Assembly: GCA_020086605.1 (NCBI GenBank)
Contig: JACBWW010000008.1
Coordinates: forward strand, 27,155,172 to 27,219,171
DNA length: 64,000 nt
Direction: 5' to 3'
Source: Lanius collurio
Taxonomy: Eukaryota; Chordata; Aves; Passeriformes; Laniidae
A program made the translations under genes and the position numbers. Numbering within the stretch: the stretch's first letter is position 1; each line of letters opens with the position of its first letter. This document shows, piece after piece, positions 39,281 to 52,700 of the stretch. The notes under the pieces are model-generated. The model was not told the origin of the DNA. It did not search any database and saw nothing but the letters and a program-made list of their open reading frames with translations.

Positions 39281-41007
39281 TCACTCGGTTTTAACTTACC
39301 TCTGCTTCTCTGCTGGGAAACGGAGATAACAGGAGGTAATGCAGTTACTCTCTGGCTCTGGGCTCGCCCTGTCATCGTCCTGTGCTTTCATGGTGAAAGG
39401 GAAGAGAGCAGAGCATCTCTCCTCCTGCACAATTACTTGGTACCTGGACACATCTACAGACTTCTGGGTGTTCTGTCCTCCCATCAGTAATACCTCTGAA
39501 TTATTTTTGTTTTTTAATTGACACTAAGGACAGGAACGGAATAATTTCACAGTGACAATGGTAGCAGCTCACATAAAACAGCAGGAATGGAAGGCTGTTT
39601 GCACCTATCATAATGTTCTGTGCATAATGCAGTGCCCTGGCAGCCGAAGTGGACTTTCCTCAGGTGGTTTCCCACCGCCTATTTGAGCCTGAGTTTCAAT
39701 GTGCTCTACTACAGCAGCCCATGAGCAAATGGAGGAGAACCTTCGTGCCTGCAGCATCTGATCCAGCCCCCCCAATGATGGTATATATGACCCGGGAACA
39801 GACTGGTAAGGAGGAGGATGCTTTGTAGCCACATTCTGGGGTGCCAGAAAGAAATCCAACAGCACATCACAGAACTGTTTTCTGTATTTGTCAAAATAGC
39901 CTCATAGTTGTCATCAGCTTACAGTCAGTGCTTTCATGGTCCCACAGTTCACAAAGGATGGGCAGCTATGGAAGGGCAATTAGTGGGGCTTTTCTCATCA
40001 AGCTGTGGTTCAGCTGTTTTTGGATGATGATGAGAACACAAAATACTTTTATTGCCCATAAATACAGACCCTGAAATCTGTGGGAAGTTCCCTTTACCAG
40101 TTGAAAACCCACTTGAGGGAGAAAACTAAAAGTCTTGACCTTGAAATAGCTTCTAGATTCTAAAAGCAGCACATCTAGCTGCCTGTTACAGACATTAATC
40201 ACTGCTGTATTTTTCACAGCATGTAAAATTTAAGTAATAGAATCACTGTCCCCATTGCCATTCTTGCAACTTGAAGCTGATAAATAGAAGCACTGACCTC
40301 AGCTGGTTGATTTAACCCGATGAGTCATGGTCTTGGGGCCACATATGCTTCCTCTGCTAATATTCTTGTTCCTATTTATTTTTTAAAGTGTGATGGCATG
40401 CTGCGTACCATAGAATAGCTTCTCTAATGGGCAATTCCAGAAATAGAAATATCCCACTGCTTCCCTTTCCTTTGTCAGAACTTCACAGTCCCCACTTAGT
40501 CTGCACAGAGCCACAGCAGCTCAAAGAGATGCCAGCAGAAACAGAGGATGGGCAGAGCTCTGCTGTCGAGCAGTGAATTCCTCTTGAAGTCCTCTGTCTA
40601 AGAAGCAACCTGGCATATTCTTACTTTTTGCATTATAGGGAGCTCAGCTGTAGAGAAAAGTGAAGCAGATGCGGGCTCCTCTACTTCAGCTGCTCTGGGT
40701 AGCTTTGTACCTGCCACAGTGGGGTTCTGCCCGCAGCAATAGCCTTGGTGTTGCTTTCAATGAGATTTTTCTCTGTAAAAGTCTCGCTTTTTCATCACAG
40801 CTGAACAAGAGTTCTGAATCACAGTCGGGATGGCATTTCAATCAGGATGGTGGTCTACAGCAGGCTCCTTGCCTTGGATTGGAGTCATCCAGGCCTGGGC
40901 ATCAGGCACAAATACAGAGTGGAAAACCTTTCTCAATCTCGTAGACAGATGTGGTTTGCAACTCAGTAACTTTGAAAGTTTACATTCACAGGTACACTAA
41001 TTAATCA
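39281..41007. other. Intergenic DNA, nothing recognised
   Basis: Unique sequence; no exon, RNA gene or repeat family recognised. Confidence 0.5.
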
Positions 41008-41113
41008 CTGGATGTGGCACGTAGTGCTAGAGTTTGGTTGGTATGGTGGTGTTTGTCAAAGGTTGTCTTTGATGATGTTGGAGGTCTTTTCCAACCCTCA
41101 TGATTCTGTGAAT
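41008..41113 (+). mobile_element. CR1 retroposon, short 3' fragment
   Basis: About 105 bp of CR1 tail in plus orientation: ggatgtggcacgtagtgcta, then ttggaggtcttttccaaccc and tgattctgtga. Confidence 0.92.
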
Positions 41114-44100
41114 GAATGCCAGCTGCCCAAGGTCCAGTGGCCTCCCTGCAGGCAGGTACCTATCTGGTATGCAAGAAAAAGATTGGCAGAGCCCAGGCTG
41201 TCACTCAAGACCTCAGAGGCCATGGCTTTCACAGCCTGTAGGTGCTCCCAAGCAGGACTGGCCCCTTGCATTAAAGACCTGAGGGGACTATTTCTCTGCT
41301 AGCCTCCAACTGGGAGACCAAGTGAGAGGCAGGAAGCTCATGTGCCTCTACCCCATTCCTGGCTTGCAAAGTGGGTACGTGGGACATAACTTGTGAGTTA
41401 CCAATGCATTGCTGTGTTGCCTTTTCCTCTCCTGTGGGCAGATCTGTGGTGCTGCAGCTCCCTAAAGGAGTGGAGCAGGAGCAGCTGCTTGCTGAGCTGC
41501 AGTGTGCAGGTGGGGAGTGATGGGTTTGCACCTGGGTGTCCCTGCATCCCTTTGGCACCAGGTACTTGTTCAGATTGACACTGGGAAGGAAATCTTAAAA
41601 AAAAATAAATAAGCTGATGCAAAAGCCTTTGGCTGCCTGCATAACAACCACTTGGATCACACAAGTGTCACTCAGACCCCTTTGATACACATGGTGCTTA
41701 TGGCACTTAGGCTCCTTTGCTCCAAGCAAATTAACTCAAAATCAGACTAGGCCTTCCATTAAACCTGTCAGATTTGTGAGAAGGAAAGGGCTCATTCATC
41801 CCCCACTCTCAGAAAGAAACAGGAGTATAAACAGCTTTTTGTGCTGATTCACTTCCATGTGGGAATTCACCAGGCTGGAGAGCCTGATGAGCTGCTGGCT
41901 CTGGCTCACAGCTGGACCCTTCTCTCTTCATGCATATTTTCACTCCTCCCTTCCCTGGATGGTAATCTTCTGCCTTCTGACTCTTTAATGTAACTGAAAT
42001 GGGATTTGTATGGGGGATATTTAGCAATATTGCATTAGTATTTGACATTTCATCTCTTGGAATTTTTTTGATGATGTTATTTGCAAGGACATTTTTCATC
42101 GCTGTAAATTGCAGTCCTTCAGGAGCAGTGTAGCAGTTTAATTTTCTTGGTCTGTCTCTTTGTCTCTTTCTCTCTATCAGAGATTCTGGTGATTTATTTA
42201 ATTCACAGGTCCTTTGGATTTCTTATGCTTGTTACAATCCACCTGTGTCTCAATGGCACAGAAAAACGTTTATTTGAAGTAACAGCTCTAGCTTGCAGTG
42301 CTTTGGATATGACACAAAAATAGCACTGCATAGAAAACCTTTTTTATTAACTTTTTCAGAATTCTAGACCTCAGGTAGTTCAAGCTGAATAACAACATGT
42401 TTTACCAAAAAAAAGGAAAGCAAATATTGGTTGCTAGAAATGACCACTGATGGGGGGAGCTCTTATGACAGATTTTTGCTGCTCCTCAAGTCTCCATGTC
42501 ATATGCTCTGAGAAGTACAGAACTCAAGTGTGCAGATTTTTTCATTAACCAGTTAGTATTTTGTTAGCCTTGGATCTCTCTCTCTTTTTTTACCTCCATG
42601 TTTATTTTTGGGAATTTTGTTTGTTTGTTTGTATTGAACAATTAAGTAGAAGAAATACAAAAGCAAATGTTACAGTGCAAATGCCTCAATGAGAAGATGT
42701 TCAGAAAGGCTGCTGTAGCTATGCAATGGAGTCTGGTAAATACTAACTTCAGCCCAGGTAGTTAGTGGAATGCTTGTGCTTCTGGTTGTTTTTCATTTTG
42801 TTTGTTTTCCCAAAAAAGTCTCATGATGAAGGATTTCTAACTGCAACAAATGAAATTTGGGGACAAACATAGGAACAAAAAATAGTAATAAAAAAGGATG
42901 CTGCATATACTATACTGTTAAAAACTGACAGATTAAACTAAAAAGTCTCTCCTGAATATTGAATGTCTCTTTGCAGTATTACAGAGACCTTCATAATCCA
43001 CTAAAACAATCTGACAGTGCACCTAATTTCTTGCCCTCATTTAACAAAATGATTTTTCCTTTCTTCAGCATTTTACATCTGAGATTCCAAATGCCTTGGA
43101 CAAGCACCTGCCATATGGATCCTGGATAGATGAATATGTAGGGTTTTTTTGTCCTTATTTGACATAGTAGAATATGAAGACATAGAGTTACAGAGAACTC
43201 AAAAGCCTGTTGAGTGAGAGCTGCCTTTGGAAAGGGTACATCCCTTTCAGAGCTGCTTCAATTTCCAGAAAAATCACTGCTGTTATGAGTAAAAGCTTTA
43301 AAATATCTCTTCCTTTCTTATTTTTTCCAAGTTTAGAAAAATGGTTACTGGCAGATGGCCTGCAGTGCTCAGTACTCATTCAAACAGCACTGAAATATTA
43401 GGAATTTCTATCCATGTGTCCAGGCACACAGAGACCCACATGCACAAGAAGAGACAACTCTAGGCTGAGTTTTAACGTGATTTTTCAAATCAAAGCATAC
43501 TTGGAGGCAGATGTCAGACCAGATTCAAGCTAAATTTGTAGGCTGAGCTCATCAGATGAATGGTACTATCTGACTGCAAAGGATTATAATGATGAACATG
43601 TGTGACAAGCATTTTATTGAACAACAAGTAGACTGTTTAAGGGATTTGTCTGCAGCAAGTGCTTCCTGCAAGGAGAGGACATCAGACTGGCTGTTTGTGT
43701 TATGAAATCAGGCTGATCCTTTTGGTTCTGGTGGACTGTAGCCCGTGTTGGATAAAGCACAGGGAAAGCAGGAGCAGTGCCAGTACCCAGGAATAGGGGA
43801 GTGCTGGCAGCTGGGTAGCCTTGGGGCAGTGCTTCTCCAGAACTCCCTAATCTCTTAAAACACTTGTGTTTGCACAGCCCTTGATTAATGTGATATTGAC
43901 TAGGCACTGCCTCTGCTATTTGTGCATTAAGGCTGTGGACATTCCCTGCTGACAGATTGCTTTGGCAATGTTTAAGCAAGGCTCAGTATCTATTGCACAG
44001 TTATTTGATAACTCCTTGGTGCCAGTTCTGTGCAGAAAGGGTTCAATCAGTGCTTTTCTTATCATCCTGTCGAGACAGCACACACTCAACTATTGTAAAT

Positions 44101-47100
44101 AAAACATTCTGGCTTCTCCTGTGTGTGACCAGGTAAAGATTTTTGTGCAAAGATGAAGTTCAAATTGAAGAAGGTGCTTTTGAGATGGTAAATGACTCTA
44201 GATATGTGACCACATATTTAACAATGAAATCTAATGAATTCTAAGACATACAGAGGCACTTCTGTAGGCAAAGGGAGGAATTGATTACCTAATAATAGAA
44301 ATCAAAGAAAAACAAACACAGCGTCAAAGCAGACTTGATTAACACTGCACAATGTAAAGAGGGGGATGACTAATTTGTGAAAGAAATTAGCAAAAAATCT
44401 TGCCTTGATGAGAAGCTCTTTGGTCTCTTGTCTACAGTCAAGTTCACCCAGTGGGTGAATTTGTCCTCTGAGGTCTTTATATTACTGAAATTGAAACAAG
44501 TGTTCATCGTGGAATTCCACGGAAGAGGGTCTTTAGAGAACTGTGTCTTATGTGTGTACCAAAATAATCTAAAGCTTTTACCCTCAGGAGCTTGGAAAAT
44601 CTGTATTTCTATGAAGAGCTGTAGCTGGCTGTTTGAATTTGAGACTCTTTGACTCTTAATATTGACTTTGGTCTCTTACAGTATTTATATAGAGTATGTG
44701 TCTTAGACTTTTGCAGCAAATGAAATTGTAATGTGTGATATCAACAAACAATATAGAATAAATGCATCTGAGCACATATTTTCACATGTTAATTTTTAGA
44801 TCTTGTTGATAATGGCCCTTGTGCTTCTTGCCTTTACCTCTCCACCCTGTATGTTCAAGGCAGTTATGCTTCTGTTTCATGCTAACTTAAATTAAATACT
44901 TCTTTAACGTTGACGACTTTCGTGCTCTGGGAGAAACTCATTGCATCTGGGGAACTTTACATCCCAGTTAGGCTTTTCATGCAGTCTGTGAAAATCCATG
45001 AGAGACATAAATGGAGAGAAATCCCTGCTGATGGAGTCACAGCTCTAAGCTTGTTTTTCCCCCTTGCTGTAAAGATGTAGTAGGGTTTCAGAAAGGAGTG
45101 AAAAAATACTGGATCAGAATCATTGTTTTTTCATTATTGCTGCTCCCATTTGTGGCTGATGATCCAAATTAAAGCTGGAACAAAGTGGAGTGTCACTGAT
45201 ACAAATGGCACAAGTCTGTGCAAAGCCAAATTGTGATTGTGGCTCCAAGCCTGGCGTGACTGTTCACTTTCTGTGCAAGGCTCTATCCAACTTCCAAGAT
45301 TTCTCTTTCTCAGCCCTTTTAGTCTCATATTTACTGCAGCACATTATGGAGGAGACATATGTAATGTGTTCCCTCTCCTGGGCTTTGCTTATGCAAAGAA
45401 AATCACTGTCACTGCTGCTGCAGTGGAAGCAGCATGGATACACTCCTTCTAAGTAAGACAGCGTCCTGGAAAAATTGCTCTGCTTTTGAAGTAATTATTT
45501 CCAAATAAAATTGGAACAGTGTGCCCACCTGAGGACCATGATAACTCTAGGTTATTACTGTAATCATGCTGGTTAATTTTTCCATGTAGAATAGTTCATT
45601 TTAGCGTCCTTGTGAATGGAATTTATAATAGCACAGCCAGTGGTGGCTTGTCCTTGGTCTATTTTATACCAGCTATGTCTATGGGGGAGTCTGAGTAAAG
45701 GGCAGATATGAGAGAGAAGATTATTATATCATAATAAAGATGAAGGGTACCAGTTTTGTTCAATAAACACAGCAAAGAACATGTCTTGCTAGTGGAGCTC
45801 ACAATGTGTCAGGACTCATGCTGTGGTTTTTAAATCACAGCCTGAAATCTGGAAGCTGCTGGGGGAAAGTCATAATTCAGGTTAATCAGTCCCAGATACT
45901 TACTGCCCCACTTTTTGCTGTCAGTGGTGGCAGCATTGTGTGCATCCTACCTGGATATGACAGTGTTGTGCTTCTTCATTTACACTTTAGTCTGTACCTA
46001 TTGCTAGACAGTCTGTCCCCAAGCCACTAAAAAAGACCCATCAAATCAGCTACAGAAAAACTTAAGAATAATGTAAACCCCCATATCTGGGGATTTCAGG
46101 GAGAGCTGAGGGCAGGTCACAGCTCAGCAGATCTGCCTGAATAGTTGGATGCTGTCCAGCCATCCCCAGAGCTAAGCAGAAGATGGACACTGCCAGGGTG
46201 GCATGGGTCAGGGCAGAAAATCCTGCTTGCTCTTGGAAAATGTGACAAAATTACAGATTGCTGAAGATGGTATTGGGACAAAATGTTGTTAGGATGACAA
46301 AATTCTGCTGTGTAGCAGCTCTGAAAGTACTCCATGTTTCTGAAAATATGGTACTGAAGTTCAGTCCTGCTGATACCTCCGCACAAAGTTATATGATCTC
46401 AGGAGCATTTGGATCTCAAAAGTTGAAGAATATTATTCCATCGGCCTAAATTGATCTTTCTCTCTGCTTTCTGGTTTCTCTCTTTTTCCTTGGGCTCCAG
46501 AACCTCTTTGAGGTTCCTCTGGGATCCAGATAACTGTTTTAGTTTCAACATTCTTCCCTTATCTAAAGCAATATAAAATGAGACTTTGGGCACTCTCTGG
46601 CAGGTGAAGTATGAAAGAATTAAGAGATATATTTAATCTCTACTCAGCTGGTGTCCGAGAAAAACACAAAATACTAATGATGCTATCAACACCTGACCAG
46701 GCTGGAAAATACAAGTACTGCAATATAAATGTTGGGAGATCCATACTCACAAAACCCCATTTAATTAGGATTTTGATGCTCACATTGCATCAGAGGTTCA
46801 TAACCTTCAGGAAGAGCAGTAGAAAAAGTAGCATTTCTCTGATGTGTAACAGGAGAATGTAAAATATTGCTGTCAGCCTCCAGAATGACTGATTCTGGTT
46901 GTAGATAAAGCTGACCTTTCCACAGAGATCTGCAGAATAAACTCAACACATATAGCACAGTATCTTTCCCACCTTTTGGCCAAAAATCAGAAGATATAAG
47001 CTGTGACTGATTTACATCACAAAAACAAATGCCAACAGCTGCCTAGGAAAGCTTAGTAAAAGACATTGTTTATGAGCATCAGCTTTGACTCCAGCATGTA

Positions 47101-48722
47101 ATCCTGCCAGAAGCCAAATGCTCTGCAGCAGGAGCACCCAGCCTTCTGTGCTTTATGTTGTTATCTTGCAATTGATGCAGAAATGGGGAAAATGGACACG
47201 ACTGACTTTAAAAAGATTCAAGTGGTATTGTTATATGGGAGGAAAGAAAGGTAAAGCAATCCCTTTCCATGCCACTTCTATGTTGGTGCAACTCCTGAAA
47301 TGAACAGAATTGCTCTGATTTGAGTAAGAAGGGATTCAGGCATAATCTGCTCTTTTGCCTTAACAGTGAGCTGTTAAGCCAAAAGAGACCAAATAGGCTG
47401 GACTTGTGGATCTTATAAAAAATAGGATAATGAGTAATCAGAAGTTAGTGCACGTATATTTTGGTGATTCTGATCCATTCAGCAGCTGCTGCTGCTGAAG
47501 TTAATCATAGTATTTGCATGGCTATTGGATATGATTTCCCAGCAGAATTGATCACAAGGGAGAATTGTGCCCTGAAACAAGGGCTCAGCACTCTGGGTGC
47601 CATGGGCCCTCTGGGAATTTTTCATGTCCCATCGGGACATAACCACAGTTTTGAGCTGGAGAGTCAAAGGGTTTAATTCTCAGAGTTAAACTGCTCCACC
47701 CCATCATACATCTTGCTGTTGTGAGCCAGCACCATTTTCCGCAAGCTACCTGGCAGCACAGAGGAGTGATTTGCAAACATGTCTGTTCTCATGGGGATAA
47801 ATAATGAACTGAGCATCATTCAAAGGCAGGTTCCTAGAAACAGGGGGGAACAGTCACGAATGGGGGCTGAATTAGTTTGATATTGCAGTGCTTTTAGAGA
47901 GGCCCTGGTACCCTGTGACTTTGCACCGCACAGGGCACAGGGCAGCATTAGCCACACGGTGTCTTGATTGGTGGCAGCCCCAAATCTGTTGTCACTGACA
48001 TTCCATTGAATGGTGTGCTGGATTAACCCCGGCCCTACAGGAAACCACCTAACAGGCTTCAGAGTGAAAATGCAGGGAAAAACCGAGGTGGGACGAGGTC
48101 TTCCTGAGCACGGCGCGTTAACGGGGTCTGGAGAGGTGTCAGTGTGTTTGCCGGCAGTGCCGGTGGAAAACTGCACTCGCCAGGAGCTGCTCTCCCGCCA
48201 GCCCCAGACGGTATGGCTTGCTCCATGTGCCTGGGATTCCCTCACGGAAACAGGAATCACACACCTGGTGTTTTGCACCTCATCCTGGAGTTCATCACTT
48301 TGAAAGGGGTTGGGTTTCTCTTGTCGTTTCCTGGCCTGGCCGACACCAGGCAAACCTCCCTGCTCTGCACGGAGGGTGGTCTGGGGGTGTGCTCTGCAGT
48401 GCTATTCTGTTTGCATGGAAGTATTATGCATTCACAGAACAATCCAGCTCAGCTCACAGCATCTCTTCCCGTGCTGAAGAGTCCTAAGGCACTGCCTGGT
48501 ACCTCGTGCCGAGCCTGTCACTGCAACAAGTGCCTCCAGACAACCTTCTGCTCTAAACGCTGAGCTTGATTTAGTTATCTGCCCAGACATTGCCATCACA
48601 AGCAATCATCTTCAAAGAAGTGATAGGCAGAGCATCTGGGCCAAATTGTAACGTGATTACCTGACAGAGTCTTTAATAAAGACAATACTTTAGAGACACT
48701 TTGGTTGATCTGAATTCTCTCT

Positions 48723-48725
<3 letters not shown>
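41114..48725. other. Long intergenic or intronic stretch, nothing recognised
   Basis: About 7.6 kb with no convincing exon on either strand. Short AT-rich stretches and gttt-type repeats (near 42618) occur. The part at 48080-48230 is somewhat enriched in CpG. Confidence 0.5.

Positions 48726-48755
<30 letters not shown>
48726..48755. repeat. Poly(T) run
   Basis: About 30 consecutive T after a ctctct stretch. Confidence 0.9.
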
Positions 48756-48758
<3 letters not shown>

Positions 48759-48956
48759 TTTAATTTTAGAGCAGCAGTGCTGGAAACACACTCCCTGAGC
48801 CTTGTACAGGGGAATGAGTCAGGAAAGGATTCTGGCTTGAAAGAAAACAGAGACACTGACCATTCCATTTTCCAGTGCCTTGGGAAAGTGAACCTGAAAA
48901 AGCAAATAAACATTTCAGAATGCAGTTTGATTTTAATAATCTTAAAGTTTCCAGAT

Positions 48957-48975
48957 TAAAAAAAAAAAAAAAAAA
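48957..48975. repeat. Poly(A) run
   Basis: About 18 A, followed by accaaccaaaaaccaaaac. It lies about 200 bases from the poly(T) run. The intervening sequence is not recognised as a retroposon. Confidence 0.8.
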
Positions 48976-49079
48976 CCAACCAAAAACCAAAACACCACAA
49001 CTTTATTAAACAATTAGAAATGTCAGTTTAGATAAAAAAAAAAAAAGAAAGAGTAATTCACTGTTCATTTAAGTCATCC

Positions 49080-49367
49080 TTGGAACTAGCATTGCCCGCT
49101 GAGCGAGAACCGAAGATAAAAGCGATACAAGGAAAGCGTTTAAAGGACTTGAAAAGTCCCGATGTGCCCGAAAACATTAAAACCCTGGCAGAGAACAACG
49201 CCTGCTCGGCGGGGGCCGTAGATCCCAGGCAGCTCCCGCAGCGCCGGCCGGCCCCCGCAGCGCGGTCCGTGCCCGGTCCCGGGTATCCCGCGGAGGGGAG
49301 AGAGAGGGAGGGAGCCCCGCCCGCCCCGTCGGGCCGCCCCTCGCGGGATCCCCGCGCTCCCGCCCCG
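49080..49367. promoter_or_regulatory. CpG island edge, truncated by a gap
   Basis: From about 49200 the sequence becomes very rich in GC and CpG (ctcggcgggggccgtag, cgcagcgccggccgg, cgtcgggccgcccc) and runs straight into the N gap. This is typical of a vertebrate CpG-island promoter or first exon whose most GC-rich core failed to assemble. Which gene it serves, and on which strand, is unknown. A plus-strand frame is open across it, but its first codon is TTG, not ATG, and it shows no known domain. Confidence 0.6.
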
Positions 49368-49742
49368 NNNNNNNNNNNNNNNNNNNNNNNNNNNNNNNNN
49401 NNNNNNNNNNNNNNNNNNNNNNNNNNNNNNNNNNNNNNNNNNNNNNNNNNNNNNNNNNNNNNNNNNNNNNNNNNNNNNNNNNNNNNNNNNNNNNNNNNNN
49501 NNNNNNNNNNNNNNNNNNNNNNNNNNNNNNNNNNNNNNNNNNNNNNNNNNNNNNNNNNNNNNNNNNNNNNNNNNNNNNNNNNNNNNNNNNNNNNNNNNNN
49601 NNNNNNNNNNNNNNNNNNNNNNNNNNNNNNNNNNNNNNNNNNNNNNNNNNNNNNNNNNNNNNNNNNNNNNNNNNNNNNNNNNNNNNNNNNNNNNNNNNNN
49701 NNNNNNNNNNNNNNNNNNNNNNNNNNNNNNNNNNNNNNNNNN
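49368..49742. other. Assembly gap (375 N)
   Basis: A run of N from 49368 to 49742, bounded on the left by the CpG island and on the right by sequence of ordinary composition. Open frames said to cross it are artefacts. Confidence 0.98.
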
Positions 49743-52700
49743 GTCGCTGTGACACTTTGTCCTATCTCCCCGCACCGTGGATTAGGTCATGTTGTGACAG
49801 TGCCTGTTACTGTCTTGCAGTGCAGCAGGACTCGGGGATGTGAGGAAGAGGGGTTGCCGTTGCAGAAAAAGCAGCAACCACCCCCCTTCCCTGTATGCAG
49901 CAGTTTAATAAAATCAGACAGCATGAAGCATGTGGCCGATTTTTTCCCCCCTAATCATCAGAGGGTAGCTCTCTGTGTCATTGTATACTCCTGTTCGCAC
50001 AAAGCAGGCTGTGATATATGCAGTGTTGTGAGCCCGGGAGCAGTTGAGGATGAGATATGTAAGAGGAAAACATCAAGAGCTGACCTCAAACTCTGAAGTT
50101 AACTGTGCTGCCTCTCCTTCGGGTGGCCTGGGGTACTCTCTTAAAACTGTCTCAGTTTGTAACTATCTGACCATTCCACGTGGCTGTAAAAAGCTCTCGT
50201 GCCCCTTTGAAGGTGTCATAAAGCTGTAAATGGGCTTAATATAGCCCATCCCGTTAACCTCAGTGCTTTCCCTCGGTATCGTTTTAATGAACTGCAACGC
50301 TCGTGAATTTCTCTCAACGGGCTGTCAAATCCTCTCTGCTTCTGGCTGGGAGAGAGCGTGGTGAAGCCTTGGGAGAGGAATCGTCCCAGAACTGCCTTCA
50401 CTCCCTCGTCCCTGGGAGGAGTTTGTGGGGGACTGACACAAGGTGCTGGTGCGCTCTGGCCAGTGCAGGGGCAGCGGGTTCAAGCACTGTCCCTGCATCA
50501 GCCTCTTGTGTTTAGTGGAGACACCACGGCTTGGGCTTCATTTTACCCCTGGCAGAGGGGCAGCCAGAGTGGCTGTGAGCAGGTGCTTCCAGAGTGCTCA
50601 ATCGCCTCGGTGGAAGTTCCTCTGCCTTCATTTCAAGGCAAACTGCAATGCCTGAACTCCCTCTGCAACTCTCACTTTCATGTACAGGATGCATGTCCTT
50701 GCAAATACTGTGCTAATCCTTTGGGATGACTCACAAACTTTTGTAGAGTGCCTTCTCCCTCTCTTGCATGGGTCTTTGCACTCGACGAATTATCTTCTGG
50801 GTAGCCAAAGCTCAAGTTGTGTGGAAGAATAGCCTGCGATATTACTGAGTTAATAATTTCCTGAAAAACAAAATGCCTGAATGCAAATAGAATGGAAAAT
50901 GTGTCTTTGAAGTATTTTTTTCTGTAAAATTATTCAGTGCCTAGCCTGGAGGAAACCTATTTTTTTTAACTTTTATAAAACTCACGAACATTTTAGAGAA
51001 GCGGGAAGGATTTCTTTTTTTTTTTTTTTAAAGTGTTTTGGTTTTCATGACATGAGGTCTTTTCTGTGTTCCCTTTGAAATGTTGACAGGGGAATGCTAG
51101 TCTAAAAAACTTGATGAGTGAGTAGATGTTTAGTCTGGTTTACCAGCTCCTGAGCTGGCAAAGGCAGCTGCCAGCAGATCTGCCAGGGGCACAGAAAGGC
51201 TGGGTGCAGCCAGGGATGCCCAGGATTCCCAGGGCAGAAATCAAAATGGTCTCAAATGAGTTGAAGTAGGGAGAGAAGGTCAAAGTCCAAATAGTATTGC
51301 ACAGGAATTCCTAGGAAGTCAGAGAGCTGGAGCTATCTTGTGTGGCAGGTATCTACTGCAGGGGCTATTTGGAAATGCTGGTGACATCAAACCTTGATGT
51401 TGTAAGGGTCAAATTTAAAAGTTGTTGCATATCTTCATGATATTGCCATGGGTGTTTTGCTAGCTTTTCAGTAGCTTTGTGAAATAGGGAACATCTCTGG
51501 GCAGGATTTCGGCTGGGTGCACGCCTGTGCTGGGAGGTAGGGAAGGCTTTCATGTAAGGTCCATCTGCCTTAGCTCATCTGCACAAGCATCGGGAAATGC
51601 TTCCTGCCTTTAAAGTCCAAGTCATGATATCTGTGGAAAAAACCAAATTTTTTTTTAAGTAATAGTTTTTGTACACAGCACACTTTGTCTCTGTCTGAAA
51701 GGACAGCTGAGTTGCCCCAAATGAAAAGCTCTGGGTTTCACCAGAGTAGTATGTGAAAAGGTCTTATAATGCAGGCACTTTTCTAAACTGTTTTGAATGT
51801 TGTTGCTTAAAGTAGCTTCTTTACTATATTTGTACACGTTTCTATACTAGCAAATAATTCTGAATGTTATTGTTGTCTCCAGTACAGAACTTTTCTCTTG
51901 GCTGGGTTTCCTGCAGGTGTTCATGGGTGCTCCATGTAGCATTCTTACCTGAAATAGGTTGAAACCACTAATAAATTCCACTAGACAAATGCAGAATTTA
52001 AAAAAAAAAAAGTAACTTTTACTGGGCAATGTTAAGTCAGGAAATACAGAGGCTGAGGCTCCAACAGCAATATGAACTTGGCTGCAGTACACATCCTGTA
52101 AGCTCTTTTATAACATACACCTCATAATGTAAACAGGAATAAGCACGTAGATTAATGTATGCACAGAAGGAGTAGAAAAGAGTGTTTTTCTGGATTTGCC
52201 CCCCCTTGTCCCTGTGACAGCTGGGTCTTGAACAGAGCCTGGGAAAGCCTGGCACTGCCTTACACTACGCTGAGCAGTGCGTCCAGTGCCGACTCAGGCG
52301 TACCCGAGGGCTGATGGAGTGAAAATAGCAGCAGCAAATGAGTAATTTGGGTTTTGTTTCTGCCAAAACAACAGCAGGGTAATGAACTGCGTTTTGTTCC
52401 TTAAGGTCTGTCAGTTGTAGCATGTATGATCCTTGAGCGTTCCCTCTTGTGCTGCTCCCCACTGGCGTGTCTGGCCCTGCTGAGGCTGCTGTGGTTGTAA
52501 TGAAGTGCAGTGGCTTTGCTTTGGTGAGTCTCAGCTTCCTGATTCTATTACCCACGTGCTTCAGTAACAGCTCTCCCGGCTAATTTTAACTAGATCATGT
52601 ACAAAAGTGATTAAATGAATATTGTACTTTAATACAGATCTGCTATGGACCAAGCAGTATTGCTCTTTCTATTATGTTGTCTTAATTAAAAACTGTGTTA

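Noticed and set aside
38664..39284. 206-codon minus-strand frame
   Set aside because: It lies in a CpG-rich block where stops are rare. Several competing frames exist on both strands and none has a recognisable domain.
47820..48353. 177-codon minus-strand frame and overlapping plus-strand frames
   Set aside because: Mutually overlapping frames in a mildly GC-rich area; no domain recognised.
48726..48975. Poly(T) and poly(A) runs about 200 bp apart as a retroposon or inverted pair
   Set aside because: The sequence between them is not a known SINE or retrogene and no target duplication was found.
49080..50096. 338-codon plus-strand frame (and minus frames) across the gap
   Set aside because: The frame is carried through 375 N and starts at TTG; it is not evidence for a gene.
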